A stretch of DNA of 64,000 nucleotides from Hamiltosporidium tvaerminnensis (Eukaryota > Microsporidia > Dubosqiidae). Shown one piece after another: positions 23,204 to 35,223 of this stretch (within the stretch, counting starts at the first letter, position 1; each line of letters starts with the position of its first letter). Below the pieces are notes generated by a model, which saw nothing but the letters and a program-made list of their open reading frames with translations, had not been told where the DNA came from and ran no database searches. The stretch is taken from assembly GCA_022605425.2 (NCBI GenBank), contig CM061252.1, positions 434,001-498,000 on the forward strand, in the 5' to 3' direction. The position numbers and the translations under genes were made by a program.

Positions 23204-24853
23204 ATGAAAGGAATAGTGTTCATAATAGGTTTACTATCTTTGATGATATCTTATACAAATTGTATTTCGAATATTAATGTCAGTTGGATTACGATGCATC
23301 TGATGGGTAGAATTGTTTACGGAGCGATGAAGAAAGGAAGTGAACTAACGAAGGAATGGGAAGAAGATTTAAAAAATTCTGTGAATGAAGCTTTCAATAG
23401 AATGTGTATTGGTAGTATTCCCGTAAACCCATCCAGGCAACCGAAAACTAAAAATTTTCGTTTTATTACTACGAATTCTATGCAAGATTTGTTTGATTTT
23501 TATTTTATTGTTGAACCCGGATTTAGACTTGTTAAAGAATCCATCTTTGATACAATTGATTTTCTCAATGCCGATAAGTTTATTGAAGATGTCAATAAAC
23601 AAACCAAAGAGTATTTATTAAAGGAAAAGATAAAAAGAGACGAATTTGTCGATAAAGTAATTTCTAAGTTTAGCTCGCTAGTAATGGAAAAGTTGAAATG
23701 TTTATTAGAAAATAAATTTTCTAAAGCTAAAAAATGTGACGACAACAATTCCATGATTTTGAATGATGGTTACAAGGTTCTGGCTCAAGAAATGAACGAG
23801 TTATGTGATAAATTTAAAGATAAAAATAAGGAGGAATTAGCTAAAGCAGTTGAAGATAATACAAAAGAGGAAATTGTTCTAAATATACTTGAAGTTATAA
23901 AATCTAAGTTTTTTTTATTAGATTGTGGGGAAATTTTTATTCCTAAATTCTATAAGCATTTATATATAAAATCCAATCGAGACTTATGTTTTAAATTTTT
24001 TGGAAAAACAAAGGATGAATGCATAGCTGAAGAGAAAGAAAAAAACAATGTTTATAAAAGATTACAATCTATGAGACAAAAATTGGAATATAATGATAAT
24101 CTTGATAATATTTTTGTACCATTTTCTAACGAAGATGCATCTTCACAGTATATCCAAATATTTTCCTCATTTTGCTCAAGAACAGCAGAAATTCGTACAT
24201 GTTTAGAAAAAGGAAAGTCAAACCCTACTTTCTTTTTCTCTACGATTCTTTCGGATGAATTAAAAATGTTTCAACCGTTTTTTTTGTTTCCAGGAAGTAT
24301 ATTATATTTCGGCATAGGGTTTTCCGAAAAAATTAAAAGTAATTTTATAGATTATGCGGGTATATTTAATGAAAGTCAAGTAGTTCATATTTCTTTTATC
24401 GATTTGAAGCCTTTTTTGCCCGAGTTTTTATTGAATTATTCTGAACAGTTAATAAATTCTAAGAATAAACATAATTTATGTGAAATCATTAGAAAAGAAT
24501 ACGAATCTATTTCGGATAATACAAAGAAAATAATCGAAAAAACATCTTATAACGGAAATATTTGGGTGGATTTTTTGCACGAGATATACAAGGTTTATGT
24601 GAACTCAGAGTTTTTCAACGGTAAATTGATCATTTACTCCTTTGATATTTCGTTAGATTCTTTCCAAGAAATATATTCCAAATTTTTGAAAGATCTGAAA
24701 AGAAAAACTAAAATATTCTTGATTGATGAAGAAGAAATGGAGAAATGTCGTGACTTCTTTTTGAAATGCATTTTATTTAAAATAAAAAGCATGACTGATA
24801 CTTTTAACCTTGAAAACCTATTAAGCATTGAGGTTACAACTATTAAAGAGTAG
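23204..24853 (+). CDS. Secreted protein of an unrecognised ~549-residue family (intact copy)
   Basis: 549 residues from an ATG preceded by CCC. Residues 1-20 form a signal peptide (basic start, hydrophobic core, ending near NCISN). The mature part is rich in Lys, Glu, Phe and Ile with several Cys, mostly predicted helical, with no transmembrane segment or known motif visible. Recognisable internal strings are GRIVYGAMKK (~31-42), VEPGFRLVKESIFDTIDFL (~102-120), a central Cys region with DLCFKFFGKT (~261-270) and a C-terminal CRDFFLKCILFKIK (~518-531). The interrupted paralogue at 8079-9722 aligns along the full length at very roughly half identity by eye. The family is probably lineage-specific; a secreted or spore/host-interface role is inference only. 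Confidence 0.85.
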   Translation: MKGIVFIIGLLSLMISYTNCISNINVSWITMHLMGRIVYGAMKKGSELTKEWEEDLKNSVNEAFNRMCIGSIPVNPSRQPKTKNFRFITTNSMQDLFDFYFIVEPGFRLVKESIFDTIDFLNADKFIEDVNKQTKEYLLKEKIKRDEFVDKVISKFSSLVMEKLKCLLENKFSKAKKCDDNNSMILNDGYKVLAQEMNELCDKFKDKNKEELAKAVEDNTKEEIVLNILEVIKSKFFLLDCGEIFIPKFYKHLYIKSNRDLCFKFFGKTKDECIAEEKEKNNVYKRLQSMRQKLEYNDNLDNIFVPFSNEDASSQYIQIFSSFCSRTAEIRTCLEKGKSNPTFFFSTILSDELKMFQPFFLFPGSILYFGIGFSEKIKSNFIDYAGIFNESQVVHISFIDLKPFLPEFLLNYSEQLINSKNKHNLCEIIRKEYESISDNTKKIIEKTSYNGNIWVDFLHEIYKVYVNSEFFNGKLIIYSFDISLDSFQEIYSKFLKDLKRKTKIFLIDEEEMEKCRDFFLKCILFKIKSMTDTFNLENLLSIEVTTIKE

Positions 24854-25194
24854 TACGTGATTTTTTTTAAATTTTTATTTTAAGCAAATTTAATTCCTTT
24901 AAAAATTAATTTTAATTTTCTTCATAAATATAATATTTTATTCCGCCTAATCATATTTTCTTTATTCTGAGAATTATGTTTTAATAATAAAATGGGTTTA
25001 AGTTTCAAGGTAACCCAAAAATAACTTTAAAAAAATTAAATTATAACAGAAAATGAAACCAGAGGATTATGATTTAAAAACCACATCGTTATTTTATCTA
25101 TGTCATTTTATTACAAAAATTATATTAAATGCATTGTTATATGTACTCGAATATTTCAACAAAAAAGAACTTAATTAAATATTCTAATCTTCTT

Positions 25195-25395
25195 GTACCT
25201 TTCGGTATCGAGGATTGACAAATAAAAGTCTTCTAATTTTTTCTTTAAATCTGTTGTAACTGGAGATTATAGGGGGTTTGAGCTATAGATACGGTGTGGT
25301 TTATATCCCATAAAAATGTCTAAAAATATTTTTACACCAATTACAATCGCTCATTGCCAAGCGATGGGTTTTTAATATTGTTTTCTCCTCTGAAT
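25195..25395 (+). repeat. Diverged end-only relic of the 725 bp repeat family
   Basis: It contains the 'gagctatagat-cggtgtggttta-atccca' block, the 'ttacaccaatta' block, 'gctcattgccaagcgatgg' and a closing 'ttttctcctct', in the same order as the right-hand end of copy A. The GC-rich body is absent. It sits about 340 bp past the end of the intact secreted-family gene. Confidence 0.55.
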
Positions 25396-26984
25396 TTACA
25401 AAAAAAACTACATTTTATAATTTTAAAATTCTTGTTTTCCTCTATATTCTACTAGACGTTAAGCTCGTAGAAACGAATTTTCTTTTACATTCATAACCAA
25501 AATTTGCCGAGAACAATCTTAATTTCATTTTCTGAGCTATAGTCTCTTAAAGTTTTCAATTAGAATTTCTTCGTCTCACTTGGTCTCTTTCTCTAACTAT
25601 TTTTAGTCTTTCATTTGCAAATTATTACCCGCTTTGAGAAATTTACCAATAAATACTTAGGATTTATTAATCTGCCTATTTATTTTCTTCTTTTATAGTT
25701 ACTTTCGATTTTGCAAAACTCCAGCTCTGCGTTTTATGTTTAGTACTTTCACTTTCCTCCTATTTTGATTCATTTCTGTGCTTCTCTTGAAAAAACCGTG
25801 CTTTTTATCAATATCGCATTGTTTATTCATTGTATAAATTCTTGGTCATTTTAACTAAAAATTTCTTAATTTGATCAATTATATGAGTCCACGAAGCTAG
25901 TTAAGAAAATTATTTTTTGCAATTATTATTGAGAATATAAATATATTGCACAAGAGACCGGTAAAATGGCATCAATCTTATCATAGAAATTTACATGTAA
26001 ATGTAAATTCTTAGAAGCAAAATCTTATCAAATTAATTTAAACTTTTTTTTAAACGGAATACTTTGGAAAAAGTAAAAAAACAAATTTAACATGTTATTC
26101 TTAATAAATAATACTTTAGAAGAAATTTTCGATTTTATTTCAAATATTTTTTTCTGAACAAATAGAATTTTTTTAATCGTTTTGTGTTCAGTTACTCGCT
26201 ATTATTATTGGTTGGGTAAGATTTATGAAGAAATAGAAAGAGACATATCTTGTCTGTGGCCTTAATATTGGTTTCTTATAGTCTTTTAACCAATTAAATA
26301 TTTCGAGGTGAGTCGGGGTTGGGATCGTTGGGATATTACTGAATTATATAAATGATGATAATTTCTCAATAAAAAGTTAAAGTAAATATAAAAATACATT
26401 AAGAATCATAAAAAAAGCCTGAAGTGCATCATTGATTAATTTTCGTTCTATATCACTAGCATTTTCATGTTAATCAGAACAAACTGGGTAAATAACATAT
26501 TTGTTTAATATTTGCAAATCTTTACACTTTTAAAGGACCCATTAGAATATATTATCAATGAATATTATATTCTTCTATGCCAGGTATGTCAAATATTAGA
26601 AAAATATAAAAGTATTACATAATGGGTACGAATCGTTCATCTTCATGATGCATATTTACAAAACCAGTAAAGTTAATAATTTAAATAAGAATCTAGACTA
26701 AGCTTTAGAGCAAATGTTTGGAATCTCAAGGTATTTATAATATGTATACCTAAGAATCTGTAACCTACAAAATAAATTTTTTAATGGTTTTGGTTTTCTT
26801 TGTCTAAAGAATTAGATTTATTTACTAAGCGGCTGCGTTTGAATGAATAATCTCATTGATTGATTTACAAATTTTTTTAAAAAATCTATTTATTTAGTAT
26901 ATTTATAGAATTTTGGGCCTGATATATCACAAAAGTAGAAATATATTAAAAAATATTGAAGTTTATGGGGTCATTCGACAGGCA

Positions 26985-27050
26985 CTGACTTTGTTATCGG
27001 GGCTATGGTAATCACGGGTGACTGAATGGCGGAGCCAAGATCATTGGAAA
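26985..27050 (+). rRNA. Possible small fragment of small-subunit rRNA gene
   Basis: The string TATCGGGGCTATGGTAATCA followed by CGGGTGAC and, after a gap, CGGAGCC resembles the conserved SSU rRNA segment around CCATGG..ACGGGTAACGG..GAGGGAGCC in its microsporidian form. It is GC-rich in an AT-rich setting. Flanking rRNA sequence is not recognisable, so at most a fragment of ~60 bp is present. Confidence 0.25.
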
Positions 27051-30000
27051 CCGATTATCTATGTTTATTTTTACTTCTATTGATTTTTTATGTTATCGTT
27101 ATGAAAATGATTCGAAAAAATTTATCAATCTAACACACATAAAAAAAGTTTTATTTCTATGCCTATATAACATGTTAGGTTGAGAAAGTATGCACATTTT
27201 GCTTTGCAAAGTTATGTATTGAACAACTTCAACCAAAATAAAGGTACGCCAGTACTTCTTTCAATTTATGACACAATTTTTAGGTATGGTTTTTTGTCTT
27301 TAATTACTTAGGTTTTTCACATTTTCTGTTACATTTAAAAAATAATTGAATGAATCTAGCTCATTAGGTATTATCTTGTATCGATGACGCAAATTCGCCT
27401 AGTATTGTACGTGAAGAAATTCAATTCTTGATTTCAATAAATTTTTATTTTAAGAAATACGCACTATTTTTACTTGAAAATCGAGAATTTCTATATTTTA
27501 TGAGTAGCCTGTTTGACATCAATTGTGTTTCAAACCAAGTATTAAATAACAGCTTTATGGCTAAAATTTTACTTTTTTACGCACCTTTGGACAATATTCT
27601 ATCATTTGGTTTGGTATATCAGCCGAAGCCTTTCTTAAATTATTATCTAATAACTACTTTTGGCTCACAACAGGCCTACCATTTCCTATTTATAATCGTC
27701 GATTCTGTTAAATGATTAATAAAATCATAAGCACATGTTCACTATCTTCTATTTCAAGATTTTGTACCTTCCTCGTTCTCTCCATCTATGACCTTTCACT
27801 AATTAAAATTTTAATTTAAAACTTCTATTGGATTTCTTCGACAACCATTATACTGTGTATCTACTGAATATATATGCTTGGGAATTAATTAATCAGATAC
27901 TCAACACTTGAGTGCAACATTTTTGCAAAAACGGGTGGGTTTTTCACGATATTTTCTCTAAAAAAGACAGGAAAAGTTCGGAATTTTTTATTTTAGTACA
28001 TGACTTGTATTTTTTTCTTCTTTCGGAAATATACGATAAGATTAGGTAAAACCGCCTTCGCCACATAATTTACATAATTTTATTCCAAATCGGTGATTTT
28101 TTTTTCTCGGATATTGATGAGATTATATATTTTTCAAAAAGAAACTTTATTTATCAACAAATATATTTTCTCTGCCTTATTATATTTTTTAACTCAATTT
28201 TTTTATCTATAGTTTTAATTATCTAATAAAATCTATTCTCAGATCATTTCTCCCGTTGTTGTAAAATAAACGCGATTCAAAAGTTTTCAAAACTGTTTCT
28301 TGACATTGCATTACTTAGAATATCTAACTATGACCTTTATAGGTGTTTTAAAGTAGATGAATTGAAGTTATCGCATTTGTACTATGCATATGATAAATCG
28401 GAAACACATTTTATTTGACAAAGAATACTTTCGGATAATTGATCCTGCGATTCGAATAGTTTCAGATTTTATTCGTAAAGCATATACCTTCACTAAAAAC
28501 CACAATGAGTTCAAATACTTATTGATAGTGCAGAGAGAATAAAAACTTCGCTTTCGGTATAACTAAAAACTCAGTGGCCAAATAAAATTTTCAATTTCAG
28601 AAAAACCCAAGTAATGTTTACTTACTTATCCTTATGTGCCAGTTTGTTTTCGAGTCTGAATTTTTTCGCTTTCAGACCCATCTTAAATGTCGGCTAAAGT
28701 TGACTTCTATGCGGTCAGATTTCTATTATTTGTGCTATCTGAAAAAGTTAGTTCATTATCTGGCAATATTTGGCGCCAGTTAAAATATGATGCTGGAAAA
28801 AAATCTTGAGTCCAACCATTTAAGCATGCAATTTGTCTGTCGCCAATTTAATCATAGAGCTCACTAATAAATCAAATTTAAATCTTTAATTGCAAAAATT
28901 AATGTATCAAGTAAAAGTAAAATGGATATTTTTAAGGATGGTATTTACCAACAATTGCGGAGAATAGCTTTTGCATGGCTTTTTGATTTACTTTCTATGT
29001 TTATAGCAAATAAGTCTTATTAATGAATTGAAATATAGTCAGAAATACTACACCGGTTTCGACCAAAAGTGGTATGTCCTGGAAATAAAGAAACCATTCA
29101 TCAAACAAAATATCTTGCCAAAAATTACTTCTATTTTTAGTACTTTACGTATAAATCTGTATTAATCGGAGTTAGAAACCTATCTGCTAAACCTTTTAAT
29201 ATATTTTTACAGAAAGGGCTATTTTTGACGATGAAAATTTTTAAATTTTTCAGGTGCTAATTTACTTATAAATGAGTTTGCTAGATCCTTATTGTAATAA
29301 AAACACCTAGGCTGTTATAATTGTTCGACCCAATGAGCCAAAATACATAAATAACAATGAAATAACTAAATACTGGAATAATAATTTGAAAATAAAATTA
29401 CGGAAATTCTCAGCTTCATTGAAGTTCCTGGTGATCTCTACAAATTAAATGGGTTAACAACAAAAACTTACTGTCTAGTTTGAATAATGGTTCATCACGA
29501 CAGCCAATCCTCATTAAGAAATTCTTTTAGCAAAAAGTACAAGCCATATTAAATAAGCGAGACATTTAATGTATTCAGAAACAGCTATTCGTTTGAACCG
29601 GTAAAGCTTAAAAATTCTTTATAGTCTGAAATTTACAAAAAGATTAAAACTTTGTTCTTTCAATATATTAAAAGAAAAAAGAAAACCAGTATGAAAACCA
29701 AGTCGCACTTATAAATCAAAAACAAATTAAATATATAGAAACATGTATTAAAAATGCCTGTCCATCCGATACTAGACTTTCAATACGAACCGATTGATTT
29801 ATTCATGTTATAATTGGCTATATGAACGTGTCTGAAATAGATGGCAAACGTGGTAATTTAGGATCTAAGAATGTATTTTTTAATCCAGTTTTAATCCGAT
29901 TATGGTCTATATAACTAAAAAGGAATAAATACTATTTGCAAATCGCCTATTTTCAAGGAAAATTTAAATAAGTATTAATCATGTGCTAAGAAAACAACCG

Positions 30001-31856
30001 ATTGAAACCAATATAAATTCGCTTTTTCTTACCGAATTACTTCATGATTTATCCAAAAATAAAACTTCGGTTAATCTATAAGCCTAACTACAATGAATAT
30101 AATAAAAACAAAACTAAAATCTATATTCAAAATTATATAATTCAAGATTAAAATAAACTATATTAACAATTAATTGGAATCACCAATGATGGAAAATTGT
30201 ATATTCAGTGGTAGATCTTTTTTTTGGTGATACGAAATTGTACTCCAATTTGAATGCTGAAGAAATGTGTCGAAATTGGAGAGATTTTAGAAAGCCATGC
30301 GTGCATTTATTACCTTGGAATGATCTGAAAAAAACATGCTTTTTTGGGTATTATAAAAAAATGTTACAACCCTGCATCTTCTTCTCTTAATTAAATATCT
30401 TTCAGATCTATAAAATCGAGCGAAACAAAAACTATTGAATAAGTTCTTGAGAATATGTTTGTTGAAATAAGATTCATATCCGAATAAAAGCATATACCTG
30501 CGTTTAAAAAAAAATAGCCAATATTTTTAAGGAAATCTTTCGAGATAACATATTTTTTAATTATACATATACCGCAGAATTCGTTTTAAAGCGAAAAAAC
30601 AAAACTTATGACAGTTAGTATCGATATATAAAAATTTGAACATATTTTTAATTAAGGCATCAATATCTCGTTCTAAGATTAACTTGAATACGATCATTAC
30701 AAGATATCCAAATATCAAGATTTGTGTGTCTGGGTAAAAATATATAGAGAAGCATAGATCATTTTCAATTAAGGAAAATATAGAGGTATTTCTTTAAGCT
30801 AAGAAGAAGATTGTGCGAATTAAAATATACATAAGAGTGGGATTGCCTTAAAAACGTCATTTATGTGCTTAAAGTTTAAAAAAAACCTTCCATAGGCTCG
30901 CTACACATACATACTGATGGGATTAATTTTATAGGCAAAGCTGAAATAAAAAATAGGCTTTGGATTGTATATAAGAAGAAACAGGAATGAGCGCTGACCC
31001 AAAGAATAGCTCAAAATCCAATGTAAAGAACTGGTAGGTATATATAAGAAGAACCCAAGACAAAATAATTTAAATAGTATTTTTTGAAAAAATAAATAAA
31101 TATTTAGAATAAATATGTAAATAAGCGTTTGTAGCATTAATCATCGAAAAACACATCCCAAAGCCATTGCTTATTCCAAAACCCAACTAAATTTTTTTTA
31201 AACAAATCAATTTTTTCTCAGGTAGACTTTATTTCAATGATAATGAGTGAGATATGTGTTCAGATTTTTTTTGTTTATATTCATCTTTGAAGAAAAAAAA
31301 ATGTATTAAATTTTTAACAGGTAAAATTTTTTGTCAAAATGAAATGATTGTTAAAATATTTAAATAAGATTTAAAATACTTTAAAATCCCGAATAATTTA
31401 CCTTCTAACGCAAATCGCAACGGAAAAGATGCGTATTAAAACGAGAAAACATTATATACATCGAAAATAGTTGTGTATATACGACTATTCTGACAACATC
31501 ATAAAATAAGTAAAAGTGAATGATAATGAAATGGCACAAGCCAATGTTTTTGCTCGTTACATCTTTCTGGTAATAATAGCATAAAAGCAATGAACTAGAA
31601 ATTTAAACAAATACTGCGGGTTTAAAGGAGAACGAACAGAACTATTGTTACAAAGGGCTAAAATTACCAGCCTTTAGCATGAACTGATGCAATTCAGACG
31701 ATAACTGCGAATTATTTGTGCGAAATAACTTAAAAATATCATCTTGTATGCGAATTTTTCACATCACAGGAACGGCTTTGAATAAATCTCACTCATTCTG
31801 AATTTCTGAACTATGTTTTTATTTGAGGTACAATACCAAATAATGTCGGCACCGGT

Positions 31857-32560
31857 GTGGCAAATACGCTTGAAATTTTATTTTTCCCGAAGATGACACA
31901 TTATCCTTTAAAATATATAGGGAATGGGTTTTTAAATAGACTGAAGCACCAAATATGTGTCGAATTTAACATTTATTTTCTTACGGAAGAACAGGCACAT
32001 ATGGAATCAAAAGAAGTTGAGAAATGCAATCAGAAAATTGTATGCAAGGTTGTTTTATTTGAAAATATTTCGCTGAAAAAGATGGATTTATTTATAATTG
32101 GAAATTGTGCATAGCTAGAATAAAAATGTGAAGCAGAGAAATCAGAAAATCACCGATAGGGCTATTTTAAGGTTCTTTAGAAAAAATTCTGTAAAAATCG
32201 AAGAAAATTCTTCGAGCTTTGAATAAAAAAAATATCCGAAAAATACAAACCCTCCAATCAAATTGCCATTTTATGGTAAAAAAGTCGATATTGTGCATGT
32301 AGATTCGAATAAATTTGGTATAAAAACTACAGTATCGCTTAAATAACAGGAAAACAAGGGGCTCTCATCAAGAATATGTGGGTGTAGACTTCGTTCATTT
32401 AAAGTTCAAGCTCGGTGATGTGGTTTATCTAAGATATCTTTTGACAGTAATCAAAAGACAAAAAAAGTAAAAATGTTGGCTTTTATTGAAATGCATTGGA
32501 AGTTTGTTGCTCCAGTGACTATAAACGCTTCTTAATTAAATGCGATGGCATCCAAAAAAT
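31857..32560 (+). pseudogene. Possible decayed coding region
   Basis: An 85-codon open stretch without an ATG start (31857-32114) is followed, in changing frames, by pieces with protein-like composition: KKVDIVHVDSNKFGIKTT (~32280-32330) and VDFVHLKFKLGDVVYLRYL (~32385-32440). Several stops and frame changes lie between them. I cannot assign a family. The VDSNKFG string superficially recalls DDE transposases of the IS1595/Merlin type, but the surrounding motifs do not follow. Confidence 0.25.
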
Positions 32561-33274
32561 TATTTCCAAAAATTATATTAAGAAGCATAAGCAGATGAAT
32601 TATCTCATTTTGACAATAAAATAAATGGTTAAAAGCTTGTTTCCCAAAATACAAGTTAATATCTTTAGAAGTATATTTTTCGAATTTATTTCTATTCTAA
32701 TTCTTCTTAGTTATATTTTTTTAAATTAAAACAATTAGAATAATATTAAACGAAGAAAAAATGTCTTAAGAAAAGAATTCATTTAGATAATTGAATTTAA
32801 TGTTATAAAATCGGTATAATATATTGTTCTTAGGGCTTTTGTGAAAGAAAATTTGTGGTTGTGAATTGAAAATGATTGTTGAATGAGTTCGACGTTTATT
32901 AATTATCATATTTAGTTTATTTGTATAAATATACTTTTATTTTTATCAATTCGATATAAATAGTTTTAAAATCCAAAATCGTGCTTTTTTCCTAACCTGT
33001 GAAAAATTCAATTTATTTAAAAGGCACATCTATTGATATGAAGTGTAAAGCTTTTTTCAATTCTTTATATGTTTTTTATTCTTCCTAAAAAGTTTACTAA
33101 ATTAATCAATTCGGCTTTTTAAAAATTTTTCATTTTTGCATTAATTGAATATTTTAAATATCATTTTTATATAATCAATAGTCATTTTTCATATAAATAA
33201 ATTGAAAATCATCTTTTCTGACTTGTTTGTTTCGAAACAATTATTTGATAAAATAATATTTTTTTTATAATTTA

Positions 33275-35223
33275 TTCTAATTTTCTATTTATTAAGGTAA
33301 TTATATCAAAATTTAAAATCGATATATCAATAGGGCCTGAAAAAATCATGAGCAAGAAGATTGATAGAGGAATTTTGAAAGGAAATGGTCTGTCACCATT
33401 GTTGTTTGTATTGTGTATGGATCCATTTAGCCGAAAGCTTAATGAGAAATACACAAAAGTGACAGTACAAACAGATGCAGAATCCCATTCTACTAATCAT
33501 CTCTTGTTTATTGATGATCTTAAGCTCCTTGCCGAAGATGGGCAAACATTGGAAGAAATGACGGAGGAGGTTAAAAAGTTTATGAATAATATAGTATTGA
33601 AAATTAACAATGAGAAGTCAGCCACTAATGATCCATGTTGTGAAGATACTGCTACTCTTCTTGAAGGAATAAGTGTTTATAAATACCTTGGAATTATAGA
33701 AGATAGCAGAGGAATTCCAACAAGTAAGTCGTTTGAGGAAGTACAGACTAAACTTATAGCACGAGTAGAAAGACTTTGTCGCACGAGAATAAATGCAAGA
33801 AATTTATTTCAAGCCTTTAATCAACATGCAATTTCTTTACTAAACTATCATATAGTGTGTACTCCGACTAGAACCGGCTGAGTTCTCTAAGTTAGATGTT
33901 GCGGTGCGTGCAGTGTTAGTAAAGAACAAAATACATCTACGCCCAGGATGCAAAGAACGTCTATACCTTTCACGTAAAGAACTTGGAAGAGGTTTACATA
34001 GTGTCGAGTTTAAAAGCGAATATATGCTTTTGCAACTCTTGGATTGTCTGGAAAAACATAAAGATACATCGACCAGAAGAGCAGCAATCCCAAAGGTTGT
34101 GAATAATAATAAAACCCACCTTTCACTAATTAAAAACTTCCTAAAAATAAAATACGGGTTGGAAGAAGAAGTCACAATAAAGAAATTGGAAGAAGCTCAA
34201 CATGCTAACCTATATAACGAAATCAAAAACCGAAAACTACATTCAAAGTTATATAGCGCTAGAAATAACGAGCCGGTAAGTGTAAATGACTCCTCAAGAT
34301 GGTTAAAGAAAGGAAGTGTAAGACCACGTGATGAAGTATTGTTCTGTTATATCCAGGATAGAAATGTATTGTGGGGTGCAGAAGGTATGTCAACACTGCA
34401 ACCGGTCTAGGAAAACAGTAGATCACTTAGCAACGAGATGTGAAAAATGCTTGGTCATGACTATACTAGACGACATAATGAAGTGGTACGATGTATACAT
34501 TTACTCTTGCTGAATAAATATAAGTTTAAGTCTTCGAAACGAATTAGAAGCCACTCAGTTCAAGAAATTTTTGATAACGAGTATGCAGAGATAAGAGGGG
34601 ACACAAGAATAAAAACTGATGTCAAGATTCGGTGTAACAGATCAGATATATTTATTTTAGACAAGCGGCAGAATAGGATAACCCACATCGTTGTATGAAT
34701 AAGATCACAAGACTCTTTTCAAATAGTTGAAACAGAGAAGCTTAGGAAGTATGACCTATTAGCAAATGAGTCCGGTCTTATTTATAAATGCAATGTAAAG
34801 ATAATTCCTTATGTGATGACCTGGGACGGTATTGTGACAAAATACCATAAGACGTATGTTAAGAGACTGCAAATACCCATGAATGTAGAGGCATATATAT
34901 AATACATAGTACTCAAGAAGACAGTCGAAACAATTTCCTTTGATCGACGAAGAAGACTTGAGTCAGGACTAAATGCCGAATTGAGCTGGGAGAGAGTGTC
35001 CTTAAGTGTTATTTTAGGAGCTGAGATGAACGAGGAACCAATACCCCCTTTAAAAGAAGCGAAAAGAGAGGAAGATGGTGTTAAAATTTTAAAACCAAAA
35101 AATAAAGCACCCCTTATTTCACAAGGAGGAACCACTTCAGATGAACCGACCAATAACATAAATGAAGAGTCGGATTTGGAAAAAGAGACAAAAGTGGTTA
35201 AAGAGGTAGAAGAAAACATGTAA
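33275..35223 (+). mobile_element. R2-like (REL-endonuclease) non-LTR retrotransposon, 5'-truncated and broken
   Basis: It starts inside the reverse transcriptase: RGILKGNGLSPLLFVLCMDP is the R-G-x-x-Q-G-D-x-x-S-P-L-L-F region with Gln and Asp changed to Lys and Asn. Next comes HLLFIDDLKLLAED, the catalytic DD box. After a frame change near 33855 the thumb region follows (HLRPGCKERLYLSRKELGRG). Frame changes near 34385 and 34447 surround a CCHC knuckle (CQHC...H...C). The restriction-like endonuclease region follows (RCNRSDIFILDK, KIIPYVMTWDG), interrupted by in-frame TGA at 34696 and TAA at 34900, and a charged tail ends at 35223. The domain order RT-CCHC-REL identifies an R2/R4-type element. 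It is dead, with at least five lesions. Confidence 0.88.

Larger units (their letters stand above)
25396..33270. other. Long gene-poor region
   Basis: Almost 8 kb with no convincing intact gene. It contains a short GC-rich string at 26985-27050 that may be a ribosomal RNA fragment, and a possible decayed gene at 31857-32560. Scattered open frames of 60-95 codons in the area start with non-ATG codons or have random composition. Confidence 0.5.

Noticed and set aside
27428-27715. 95-codon plus-strand frame
   Set aside because: No ATG start, aromatic-rich random composition, no motif or start signal.
32280-32330. VDSNKFG string read as an IS1595/Merlin transposase
   Set aside because: The following glycine/arginine-rich and HTQ-IE motifs of that family are not present in any frame.
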